Both the position numbers and the translations under genes were made by a program. Below are positions 8,555 to 16,537 of a stretch of DNA of 52,167 nucleotides, piece after piece. The notes below the pieces were generated by a model. That model was not told the DNA's origin. It made no database searches and saw only the letters and a program-made list of their open reading frames with translations. Source of the DNA: Nanobdellati archaeon (lineage in GTDB: Archaea > EX4484-52 > WAPT01); NCBI GenBank assembly GCA_015520605.1, contig WAPT01000020.1, positions 1 through 52,167 on the forward strand, given 5' to 3'. Position 1 is the stretch's first letter. Each line of letters begins with the position of its first letter.

Positions 8555-8639
8555 TTCAAGGATAAAAACGTTGTGTATCGTTATCCCGCGAAAATATGTA
8601 TGAACACCAGAATTGCTGTTCCGAATTATATATCCGAGA

Positions 8640-8740
8640 ATATAAAAATATATAAACAACTTCATACCCTGTTGTATGCAGGGACACGAGCACCGTCCGG
8701 GAGAGCAAATGAAGGCTCTCCTTCTCTTCTCCTTCTTCCT
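8640..8740 (+). ncRNA. Candidate small RNA or leader with alternative hairpins and terminator
   Basis: This lies in a 274-nt gene-free stretch between the 51-aa ORF and bud32. A TATA-like AAATATATAAAC (8646-8657) is followed by two mutually exclusive stems sharing sequence (CATAC/GTATG and CCCTG/CAGGG, 8663-8683). Then comes a perfect 7-bp stem GGAGAGC/GCTCTCC (8700-8721) followed by a pyrimidine/T-rich tract, which looks like a terminator. The predicted transcript would be only about 50-60 nt. No coding potential was seen. Function is unknown, and simple termination of the upstream unit is an alternative. Confidence 0.3.
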
Positions 8741-8828
8741 TATTCACATGCCAAAAAGGACGGTTGAAACTTCCTCAGTGCGGTGAAGCTACGTACCATT
8801 TATAATTTTTCAAGGAAAATGGTTCCGT

Positions 8829-9476
8829 ATGCCTGTAAGGTTGATCGCAGTCGGTGCGGAGGCTCGCCTTTACCTCAGAGAAAACAGAAAAACCAGAAGA
8901 AAGGTGCTGATAAAGAAAAGGGAGCCCAAGAAGTACAGGGCGAGTAAACTTGACATAATGCTCAGGAGCAGCAGGAACAGGCACGAAATCAGGCTCCTCA
9001 GAAAAGCGGGGGAAGCTGGAGTCGCTGTCCCCCCGGTGCTGAGAGAGGGCAAGTATTTTTTCGAGATGGAGTTCGTTGAGGGTAAAAAACTTCGGGATGT
9101 GTTGAAAAAAGAAAATGCCGTTAGATACGGCGGGGAACTTGGCGGGATGGTAGCCAGATTACACAATGCGGGCATAATCCACGGAGACCTCACCACAAGC
9201 AACGTCATAGTAAGGAGGGAAGATGGTAAGCTTGTGCTCATCGATTTCGGGCTGGGGTTCTTTTCAACGAGCGCCGAAGACATGGCTACAGACGTGCACG
9301 TGCTGGAAGAAACAACACTGGCAACGCATCCGGAAGAAGAGGAAGCGTTTATGAAGGCTTTCCTTTCCGCTTACTTTTCTGGGCTGGAGAATAAAAGGGA
9401 AGAGATTGTGAGAAAAAGGCTTGAGAGCATAAGAAAACGTGGAAGATATGTGAGAAAGGATGTAAGGACGAATTGA
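8829..9476 (+). CDS. bud32: KEOPS complex kinase/ATPase Bud32
   Basis: 215 aa, a minimal Rio/piD261-like atypical kinase. With Kae1, Cgi121 and Pcc1 it makes the N6-threonylcarbamoyladenosine (t6A37) modification of ANN-decoding tRNAs. Visible features: an N-terminal nucleotide-binding lobe (AVGAEARLYL, VLIKKREPKKYR), the catalytic loop IIHGDLTTSNVIV (about residue 115) and the metal-binding DFGLG (about 138). The basic C-terminal tail RKRGRYVRKDVR is typical. In many euryarchaea Bud32 is fused to Kae1; here it stands alone and no kae1 is in the window. A TATA-like CATTTATAATTTT about 25 nt before the ATG predicts a leaderless message. Confidence 0.92.
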   Translation: MPVRLIAVGAEARLYLRENRKTRRKVLIKKREPKKYRASKLDIMLRSSRNRHEIRLLRKAGEAGVAVPPVLREGKYFFEMEFVEGKKLRDVLKKENAVRYGGELGGMVARLHNAGIIHGDLTTSNVIVRREDGKLVLIDFGLGFFSTSAEDMATDVHVLEETTLATHPEEEEAFMKAFLSAYFSGLENKREEIVRKRLESIRKRGRYVRKDVRTN

Positions 9477-9547
9477 ACTTTCCGTTTTCTCAAAAATACC
9501 AAGCACCACACTTTAGTTTGATGCAATTTTTCACCCCCGCGGTTGTA

Positions 9548-9563
9548 ATATAAAGCTTTATAT
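9548..9563. promoter_or_regulatory. 16-bp palindrome at the P-type ATPase promoter
   Basis: ATATAAAGCTTTATAT is a perfect palindrome 24 nt before the ATPase ATG and supplies the TATA-like element itself. Flanks GTTGTA and GATACAAC add partial symmetry. A dimeric regulator binding here would block TBP, so it is a candidate operator; because it is AT-rich, chance symmetry cannot be excluded. Confidence 0.4.
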
Positions 9564-9586
9564 GATACAACAAAGGAATTTCCTTC

Positions 9587-12235
9587 ATGAACTGGCATGC
9601 AAAGGAATGGAAAGATGTTGTCAAAGAGCTTGAAACCGATGAAAAGAGAGGGCTCAGTGAGAGGGAAGCCAGAAAGCGTCTCGAGAAGTACGGAAAAAAT
9701 GTTGTAGAGGTGGGGAGTAAAATAAACCCCCTCAGGATCCTGCTGGAGCAGTTCACAAGCCCTCTCGTTTTGCTTCTGATGGAAGCTGCCATCATTTCCT
9801 ATCTTGTCGGAGGTAGCGAAAACAAAGCAGAGGTTGTTCTTATTCTCTCGATCGTCATCGCCAACGGAATTTTCGGTTTCGTACAGGATTATAAGGCAGA
9901 GAGGAGTATGGAAGCTCTTCGCAAGATGATGACCACAAAAGCAAAGGTTATAAGAGGTGGTAAGGTTGTTGAGATTAATGCAGATGATGTTGTGGTTGGA
10001 GACATAATTCTGCTTGAGGAAGGAGACAAGGCGCCTGCTGACGCAAGGATAATCGAGTGCAAAAATCTGATCGTTAACGAGTCCATACTTACGGGAGAGA
10101 GTGTTGGTGTGGAGAAGACCGCTGAAAAGATTGAAGAAAACACACCCCTTGCTGAAAGGAGGAACATGGTCTTTGCCAACACGTTTGTGGAGAGAGGAAG
10201 GGCAAAAGCTGTTGTGGTCGCTACAGGAATGAACACGGAGTTCGGTAAGATTGCAAAAGAGGTTGCTGAAGCCGAGAAGCCTCCCACTCCGTTTGAAGCT
10301 GAACTCGCCTCCCTCGGCAGGAAAATATCGACGATTGTTCTCGTACTTATAGCAATTGTATTTGCCATGCAGATGATATTCGAACACCTCAGTATTCTGG
10401 AAGCGTTGATGGTCGCAATTGCTCTTGCGGTGGCGGCAGTTCCAGAAGGTCTGCCGGCTGTGGTTACTATAGCGCTTGCTCTCGGCACGAGCAGGATGGT
10501 TAAGCAGAATGCTCTTGCGAGAAGACTTTCTGTTGTGGAGTCTTTGGGCTCTGTCAATGTGATCTGTACGGATAAAACGGGCACGCTAACAGAAAACAGG
10601 ATGACTGCACGCACAATCTTTGCGGGCTTTGAGACCTTCGGGGTTACGGGAGTGGGCCACGAGACAAAAGGCGAGATATTGAAATACGGTGCTAAGATAA
10701 GCGTGAAGTCCTTCAAACCGCTGAAAATGTGCATACTGTGTGGAGCGCTTTGCAACGATTCTAATGTAAGGGTAAGGGATGATGGTGGTGTGGAGACAAG
10801 GGGAGACGCAACGGAAATAGCTCTCAAGATCCTTGCAATAAAGGCCGGAGTTTCCTTTGAATACCCGAGGCTGGACGAGGTACCTTTTTCCTCCGAAAGA
10901 AAGATGATGTCCACCCTCAACAGAGTTGGCGATAAAGTTTTGCTGTTTGTTAAGGGAGCTCCCGAAGTTGTTGTTGGGAGATGCTCAAAGTTGATGAAAG
11001 ATAACCGCGTTTTTAATATGAATGGAAAGGAAAGAGAAACCATACTTAAGAAGAATGATGAGATGGCCTCCAGAGGTCTGAGAGTTCTCGCGATGGCTTA
11101 TAAGGAAATGGAACCGAACACAGTGAAGGTAAGCGAGAATGATGAGAAAGATCTGATTTTCCTCGGGCTTGTGGGAATGATAGACCCGCCACGCAAAGAA
11201 GTGCCGGAAGCGGTTAAAATAGCTAAAAGAGCGGGTATCAGAGTGATAATGATAACAGGAGATAACATTCTAACCGCCAAAGCCATAGCTAAGGAGGTGG
11301 GAATAGAAGGCGATGCGATAGAGTGTTGGAAGCTCGACAGCATGAGTGAGGATGAGTTCAGGAGAGCAGTAAGGAGTTGCAACATTTTTGCAAGAGCATC
11401 ACCCCACCACAAGGTTATGATACTCAAAGCTCTACAAGAGGATGGGAACATAGTTGCCATGACGGGGGATGGAGTTAACGATGCCCCCGCTCTGAAGAGT
11501 GCTGACGTTGGCATAGCGATGGGTATCAGAGGCACCGAGGTTAGCAGAGCCGCTTCGGATCTTGTTCTTCTGGATGATAACTTTGCCACAATAGTGAATG
11601 CCATAAAGGAGGGTAGAACGATTTTTCTCAACATAAGGAAATTCGTGAACTACCTCCTCTCTGCAAACCTTGCAGAAGTGCTGACTGTCTTTATCCTTTC
11701 CCTAAAAGGATTTCTCGCTCTTACGCCCGTGCAGCTGCTCTGGATAAATCTGCTGACCGATGGCTTTCCCGCTCTGGCTCTTGGTGCGGATCCCGCTCCG
11801 GCTGAGATAATGAAGCGAAAGCCCAAGAAAAAAGGAGAGGGTGTAATAACAAAACCCGTTATGGCAAGCATAGCGGTTACGGGCCTGCTGCTTACATTTG
11901 CGCTTGTAGCGGTATTTTTCCTTGGACTGTCGAAAAACATAATATACGCTCAGACCATGCTCTTCACGGCCTTTGTGTTCTATGAGTTCGTGAGGATCGG
12001 TGTCATAAGGAAGCACGACAATCTTACTTTCTTCTCCAATAAATGGCTCGTGATTGCGCTGTTTTTTGCTATCACCCTCCAGTTCGCTGTGGTTTATACA
12101 CATCTCGGCAGGTATTTTGGCGTTGTTCCTCTATCCATCAAAGACATAGCGCTCCTGATAATCCTCGGACTCGTCCTTTACATTGTGAATGTGTTCCTCG
12201 ATAGAATCGTGTGGAAAAATGTAAGAGAATGTTGA
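9587..12235 (+). CDS. P2-type cation-transporting ATPase, probably Ca2+
   Basis: 882 aa, complete. It is an integral membrane pump using ATP to export a cation. In order: N-terminal cation-ATPase domain (MNWHAKEWKDVVKEL), actuator loop TGES (about residue 170), M4 PEGLP, phosphorylation site DKTGTLT (Asp about 328), hinge MTGDGVNDAP (about 625), and C-terminal helices. M5 (LLSANLAEVLTVF) and M6 (NLLTDGFPALALG) retain the Asn, Glu, Asn, Thr and Asp positions that bind Ca2+ in SERCA-like pumps, so calcium is the likely ion; a related ion such as Mn2+ is possible. An AAGGAA RBS-like site directly precedes the start, behind a palindromic promoter. Confidence 0.93.
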   Translation: MNWHAKEWKDVVKELETDEKRGLSEREARKRLEKYGKNVVEVGSKINPLRILLEQFTSPLVLLLMEAAIISYLVGGSENKAEVVLILSIVIANGIFGFVQDYKAERSMEALRKMMTTKAKVIRGGKVVEINADDVVVGDIILLEEGDKAPADARIIECKNLIVNESILTGESVGVEKTAEKIEENTPLAERRNMVFANTFVERGRAKAVVVATGMNTEFGKIAKEVAEAEKPPTPFEAELASLGRKISTIVLVLIAIVFAMQMIFEHLSILEALMVAIALAVAAVPEGLPAVVTIALALGTSRMVKQNALARRLSVVESLGSVNVICTDKTGTLTENRMTARTIFAGFETFGVTGVGHETKGEILKYGAKISVKSFKPLKMCILCGALCNDSNVRVRDDGGVETRGDATEIALKILAIKAGVSFEYPRLDEVPFSSERKMMSTLNRVGDKVLLFVKGAPEVVVGRCSKLMKDNRVFNMNGKERETILKKNDEMASRGLRVLAMAYKEMEPNTVKVSENDEKDLIFLGLVGMIDPPRKEVPEAVKIAKRAGIRVIMITGDNILTAKAIAKEVGIEGDAIECWKLDSMSEDEFRRAVRSCNIFARASPHHKVMILKALQEDGNIVAMTGDGVNDAPALKSADVGIAMGIRGTEVSRAASDLVLLDDNFATIVNAIKEGRTIFLNIRKFVNYLLSANLAEVLTVFILSLKGFLALTPVQLLWINLLTDGFPALALGADPAPAEIMKRKPKKKGEGVITKPVMASIAVTGLLLTFALVAVFFLGLSKNIIYAQTMLFTAFVFYEFVRIGVIRKHDNLTFFSNKWLVIALFFAITLQFAVVYTHLGRYFGVVPLSIKDIALLIILGLVLYIVNVFLDRIVWKNVREC

Positions 12236-12342
12236 GTTAAAACAATTTTTTGATAACTGCAAAAAATACTGCAACAAAGAGTTTGAGAAATAGTTCCGGA
12301 TAAAAATACAATATTAGAGAAAGAGGGCGAGTGTTTTAATCC

Positions 12343-12792
12343 TCAGCTCTGCACCAGAATCTTGGCCTTCTCTGGATCATACTTCCATCCAGCGGGTAGC
12401 TTGCCCTTCCTTACGTAGTAATCGGCAAGTCTCCTTATCTTGGACTCGAGAAGCATGAGAGCATGTTTTGACCTCGTATCCTTCTTGTTTTTCTCAACAT
12501 GCTTGTGGAGGTTCACAGCTCTTCGCAGAAGATTAAGGAAATCTTCTGGGATCTCGGACGCAAGCTCCCTCTCCTCCAATATCTTGGTCATCTTCTTTCC
12601 AACAACATCTTTCACGCTGGTTATTCCGTACTGGTCACGCAGGATGAGACCTATCTGAGCAGCGCTATATCCCTGCTTCCTTAACTTCTCAACCAAAGCC
12701 ACAACTTCCTCCGGCTTGTAGTCAATCCAAGGTGGCTTGCCCTTCCTGGGTGGCCTGTGGCTTCCGGATTTACCCCGTCTCCTTGCATACAT
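12343..12792 (-). CDS. rps15: 30S ribosomal protein uS15 (archaeal S15)
   Basis: A primary binder of the 16S rRNA central domain in the small subunit. The archaeal/eukaryotic-type N-terminal extension ([15 protein letters not shown], then [18 protein letters not shown]) precedes the universal S15 helices ([37 protein letters not shown]). The length of 149 aa from the preferred ATG matches the family. The track's GTG start at 12813 adds seven residues not expected in S15. A minus-strand TATA-like CTTAAAAAACTTA lies near 12850-12860. Confidence 0.95.
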   Translation of the reverse strand: MYARRRGKSGSHRPPRKGKPPWIDYKPEEVVALVEKLRKQGYSAAQIGLILRDQYGITSVKDVVGKKMTKILEERELASEIPEDFLNLLRRAVNLHKHVEKNKKDTRSKHALMLLESKIRRLADYYVRKGKLPAGWKYDPEKAKILVQS

Positions 12793-12856
12793 CCTTGCCA
12801 AGAGGATCACCACATAACATTAAATTTACGATGCTTTAATTACAGCAGTAAGTTTT

Positions 12857-13417
12857 TTAAGCTTTATTACACTTCTCCTCCTTCTCTACAAGCTTTCTGT
12901 AAGCTCTTCTTAGAGCTTCCCTTACTCTACTTCTGTTCTTGCGAAAGCTCCCCTCAAGCATGGCAGCAGCTCTCTTTATGCTTCCTGCTTGCAGGTACAA
13001 CTCCAGAAGTTTTTTCTCCTCCTCCTTAAGCTGGAGTTTCCCAAGAGCTTTTTCAGCTATTCTTTTAAGATCTCTTTCACCGTAGTAGAGTGCTTCAGGT
13101 CTTGCTGTCTTTCTAAAGGGGAAGAGCTCGAACTTTATTACATAAACTTCATCGGGAAGCGTTCCATAGTGCTGGAGGAGCTCGCTTCTCAACTCCTCCA
13201 CGGTGTTGAAGCCATCAAGCATTGCATCCTCCTTATCGAGTTCTTTAACCTTCTTCTTAACAACTTCCAGAATTCTTGCTTCTCCTATTATCTCCCCACC
13301 AGAGTGAACAAGTACTGTATCTCCCTTCTTCAGATTCGTTCTCACCCTCACCGTCGCTTTCTTTCTGCCCGATAACAAAGCCTCTCTGTACTTTCCCTTG
13401 AATTCAAGATGCTTCAT
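12857..13417 (-). CDS. ASCH-domain (PUA-like) protein with C-terminal helical region
   Basis: 186 aa. The N-terminal half has the ASCH fold pattern: EFKGKYREALLSGRKKATVRV, then KKGDTVLVHSGGEIIGEARILEV, and a helix EELRSELLQHYGTLPDEVYVIKF. ASCH domains resemble PUA and are thought to bind RNA. The C-terminal half contains a likely helix-turn-helix (LLELYLQAGSIKRAAAMLEGSFRKNRSRVREALRRA), suggesting nucleic-acid binding twice over. AGGTGGG lies 8 nt before the ATG. It is divergent from elp3 with only 47 nt between starts, so the two share a promoter region. Specific target unknown. Confidence 0.75.
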   Translation of the reverse strand: MKHLEFKGKYREALLSGRKKATVRVRTNLKKGDTVLVHSGGEIIGEARILEVVKKKVKELDKEDAMLDGFNTVEELRSELLQHYGTLPDEVYVIKFELFPFRKTARPEALYYGERDLKRIAEKALGKLQLKEEEKKLLELYLQAGSIKRAAAMLEGSFRKNRSRVREALRRAYRKLVEKEEKCNKA

Positions 13418-13464
13418 GTTTTAACACCCACCTAAATTAAAATTTGAGTCAAAATTAAGAAGTT

Positions 13465-15036
13465 ATGATAGCCAGCATGAAGGAAGCTGTTGGGGAGCTT
13501 GTTCAACTCGTAAAATCCGGTAAAATTAGGAGTAAGAGTGAGCTTGAGGACTTCAAAAAGAGACTCAGCAAGAAGTACGGGCTTGAAAGGCTGCCAAGGA
13601 ACTCCGAGATCCTGCAGGCTTTGAGTCCAGAGGAGAGGGATAAATTCCTGCATATCCTGCTTAAAAGACCTGTCAGAAGCGCTTCCGGTGTTGTTGTTGT
13701 GGCTGTCATGACCCCACCAGCAAACTGCCCAGGTAAGTGCATCTATTGTCCTCAGGGTAGGAACGCACCGAAAAGCTACACCGGATATGAGCCTGCAACC
13801 ATGCGGGCCAAGCGTCTGGATTATGATGCTTACTCTCAGGTCAAATACAGGCTAAAGCAACTAGAGGCCACGGGGCATTCCGCTGAAAAAGTTGAGCTGA
13901 TTTTGATGGGCGGTACCTTTCCAGCTCTGCCGGAAGATGTGCAGGTAAGCTTTGTGAAAAGGTGTTTTGACGCTCTTAACGGAGTGGATGCATCCAGCCT
14001 GAAAGAAGCGCACAGGATTAATGAGAGAGCAAAACACAGATGCGTTGCTCTTACCATAGAAACAAGGCCAGATTACTGCATGGAAAGGCACATAGACTTG
14101 ATGCTCGAGATGGGCACAACAAGGGTTGAGCTGGGAGTGCAAAGTCTAAACGAGGAGGTGCTCGAGCTTGTAAGGAGAGGGCATGGCGTGGAGGGAGTAA
14201 TAAAATCGACGCAGCTCCTCAAAGATGCTGGCCTGAAAGTATGCTACCACATAATGCCCGGTCTGTTTCAAAGCCCTGAAGAAGATATCCGGATGTTCAG
14301 GAGACTGTTCAGCGATGAAAAATTCATGCCGGACATGCTCAAGATCTATCCTGTGCTTGTAGTTGAAGGCACAGAGCTTTATGATATGTGGAAAAGAGGG
14401 GAGTTCAAGCCCCTCAGCAGCGAGGAGGCTGCAGATCTCATAGCTGAGATTAAGAGGTTTGTCCCTCCGTGGTGCAGGATAATGCGCGTTCAGAGAGACA
14501 TTCCCGCAAATCTGATAGTGGATGGTGTGAAAGCCAGTAATTTAAGGGAGCTTGCGTGGAAAAAAGCGAGCAAGAAAGGAATAAGATGCAGGTGTATAAG
14601 GTGTAGGGAAGCAGGGCATCGATTCTACAAAGACGGAATTATGCCGGAAAATCCGGAGATCGAGGTGAGAAAATACAGGGCATCCGGAGGCACGGAGTTC
14701 TTCATAAGTTACGAGGATGTTGAGCTTGATGTTTTGCTTGGATTCTGCAGGCTGCGCTTCCCGTACAAACCGATCAGAGATGAGCTGAAGGAAGGCACAG
14801 CTATTGTAAGAGAATTGAAGGTCTTCGGCTCCTCTCTCCCACTAGGAAAGAGAAGCAGTCTCAGCTTCCAGCATAGAGGGGTAGGGGCTATGCTGCTCCG
14901 CATGGCTGAAGAAATAGCAAGTGAAAACGGGTTTGAAAGGCTTGCTGTCATCTCAGCAGTAGGCACAAGAGAGTATTACCGAAAGCTGGGTTATGAGCTT
15001 GATGGTGTATACATGATTAAGAAGCTTGATAGTTAA
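13465..15036 (+). CDS. elp3: Elp3, tRNA wobble-uridine modification enzyme
   Basis: 523 aa, full length. A radical SAM domain with the cluster motif CPGKCIYC (Cys88, Cys92, Cys95) is followed by a C-terminal GNAT acetyltransferase domain (HRGVGAMLLRMAEEIA, then YYRKLGYELDGVYM). It installs carboxymethyl groups on tRNA U34 using acetyl-CoA and SAM. In archaea Elp3 acts without the other Elongator subunits. A central zinc-type cluster (CRCIRCREAGH) is present. A TATA-like element between elp3 and the divergent ASCH gene is placed for a leaderless start at 13465. Confidence 0.95.
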   Translation: MIASMKEAVGELVQLVKSGKIRSKSELEDFKKRLSKKYGLERLPRNSEILQALSPEERDKFLHILLKRPVRSASGVVVVAVMTPPANCPGKCIYCPQGRNAPKSYTGYEPATMRAKRLDYDAYSQVKYRLKQLEATGHSAEKVELILMGGTFPALPEDVQVSFVKRCFDALNGVDASSLKEAHRINERAKHRCVALTIETRPDYCMERHIDLMLEMGTTRVELGVQSLNEEVLELVRRGHGVEGVIKSTQLLKDAGLKVCYHIMPGLFQSPEEDIRMFRRLFSDEKFMPDMLKIYPVLVVEGTELYDMWKRGEFKPLSSEEAADLIAEIKRFVPPWCRIMRVQRDIPANLIVDGVKASNLRELAWKKASKKGIRCRCIRCREAGHRFYKDGIMPENPEIEVRKYRASGGTEFFISYEDVELDVLLGFCRLRFPYKPIRDELKEGTAIVRELKVFGSSLPLGKRSSLSFQHRGVGAMLLRMAEEIASENGFERLAVISAVGTREYYRKLGYELDGVYMIKKLDS

Positions 15037-15134
15037 TTTGGTTATTTCGGCGCTTGTGGTCGGGACAAATTTTTTAAGTTTTTTGCCAATCATTTTGGAC
15101 GTAATATAATATTAGTTACTGATTGGGTGTTATT

Positions 15135-15818
15135 ATGAAATATACGGATAAAGTGGAAAAAAGTCTTAGAGAAACCGTAAATAAAAAGTGGAAAGAGTTT
15201 AAATATAACAAGTGGAAAGAGTTTAAATATAACCAAAAAAACAAAAATAATCCCTCTTCTTATTCCAATCATAACAGTCAGCACATAAGTGAAGAAAGCA
15301 GCTCTGCCAAAAAATGTGGAATACTCCGCAATTCCAGGGGTGTATACACTTTTCAGGATAACACGCGGATATGGTGTGTGAAAAGAATAAAGGAGGGTCA
15401 ACAAGGTCTTGTAGTTGAGATTCTGTGCAGGAAGTATGGTGATCACTCTGCACCATGGTTCGGAATAAGAATAGAGGAAACCGAACTGGGCTATGTTCCT
15501 ACCTACGTTTATCTTGACAGGAAATCAATTAAGATAGATCCTGCGAGTTACCCATGTCATCCGGGCAGATATCAAGACATGCAGGAGATCTATGAGGAAA
15601 TTGCCAAAAACGTTGAAGGGATGTGCAAACGCAATGCAATAGAAGATATAGATGCTGATAAGGTTTTATTTTTCATTGTGGAAGGTAAGAAATACCTTCT
15701 GAAACACGCAGATGAAACTTTAAAACATGACCCGGAGCTGAGTCCGGAAGAGAGGAAAACGAAGATGGATGAATGGAAGGAGCGAGTGTGGTTTTTGGAG
15801 AGCAGACTTCTGAAATGA
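15135..15818 (+). CDS. Hypothetical protein with tandem KWKEFKYN repeat
   Basis: 227 aa from the ATG at 15135, which has GGGTG 5 nt upstream; the track start (TTG, 15123) is less likely. A TATA-like TAATATAATATTAG lies about 25 nt upstream. The N-terminus is basic and contains two exact copies of an eight-residue unit, followed by a low-complexity Lys/Asn/Ser linker. The C-terminal 150 residues look globular (WFGIRIEETELGYVPTYVY; VLFFIVEGKKYLLKHADETLK; DEWKERVWFLESRL). No family recognised. Lower GC and low-complexity composition unlike the neighbouring housekeeping genes suggest a recent or accessory gene. Confidence 0.6.
   Translation: MKYTDKVEKSLRETVNKKWKEFKYNKWKEFKYNQKNKNNPSSYSNHNSQHISEESSSAKKCGILRNSRGVYTFQDNTRIWCVKRIKEGQQGLVVEILCRKYGDHSAPWFGIRIEETELGYVPTYVYLDRKSIKIDPASYPCHPGRYQDMQEIYEEIAKNVEGMCKRNAIEDIDADKVLFFIVEGKKYLLKHADETLKHDPELSPEERKTKMDEWKERVWFLESRLLK
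15186..15233 (+). repeat. Two exact tandem copies of a 24-bp unit
   Basis: The unit AAGTGGAAAGAGTTTAAATA(TAAC) occurs twice back to back without mismatch, in frame, each copy encoding KWKEFKYN. Perfect identity implies a recent duplication, or slippage that keeps the copies identical. Confidence 0.95.
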
Positions 15819-16040
15819 GCTCAACACTCCCATGCTGCCGAAGGGGCTGTATCGATAACGGGTAAGTTTATTCTAAAGGGTCTGTATCTGAGAGCGTTCC
15901 AATAGACACAACCCTTCTGTTTTGTGAAATGGACAAGGTGTAAGGTACTTCGAATTATCATTTCTCGTTATTTATGTTATTATGACGCTATCTTCCAGAA
16001 AACTGAAACATTTAAAAAATTTATGCAAGGGTTCGATTGG

Positions 16041-16322
16041 ATGGAAAAGGAGTTTCTGAAAGAGTACGAAGAAATAAAAGAGGGTGAAAGCGAAGGAATA
16101 AGAATTAAGGGTAATTTATTATGCATTGGAGATTTCTCATTTGAGTTACCGCGATACGGTTATTTAACCCAAATGTGGCCTGACGATATGTGGTGGCCAA
16201 TAAAATGTTATACTGAAGCGACACTTGAGTCTGAAATAAGAAAAGCGAAACCTTTGTATGTGATTCATGAAGGCAAGCTGTACAAGAAAATTGTCGATGA
16301 GAATGTTGAAAATAACGACTAA
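16041..16322 (+). CDS. Small hypothetical protein (93 aa)
   Basis: The track ORF starts at 15924, but a TATA-like CATTTAAAAAATTT (about 16009-16020) points to the ATG at 16041 (MEKEFLKEYEEIKEG) or 16023. The acidic N-terminal helix is followed by a beta-rich, Trp/Tyr-rich part (MWPDDMWWPIKCYTEATL; PLYVIHEGKLYKKIV). No family recognised. It is lone, between another unknown gene and valS. The 222 nt before it (15819-16040) hold only this promoter; the 215 nt after it show nothing but the valS promoter. Confidence 0.5.
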   Translation: MEKEFLKEYEEIKEGESEGIRIKGNLLCIGDFSFELPRYGYLTQMWPDDMWWPIKCYTEATLESEIRKAKPLYVIHEGKLYKKIVDENVENND

Positions 16323-16537
16323 AAATGAGTTTCTGTGGGTTGAGGAATCCCATCACAAATCCGTTTTATCCATTTCCTTCTTACATAATGCATTAATGAA
16401 AATGTGTCTGTAGTTTGAAAAATTTATCAGGACACCTCCTCTGCGGGCATTATCATTAATAAATTTTTTCCTCAATACACCTTATGATGTTGTCTGGTTT
16501 TCACTTTCCCTAGACTTGGGCTAAGCGGTGGGTTTGC

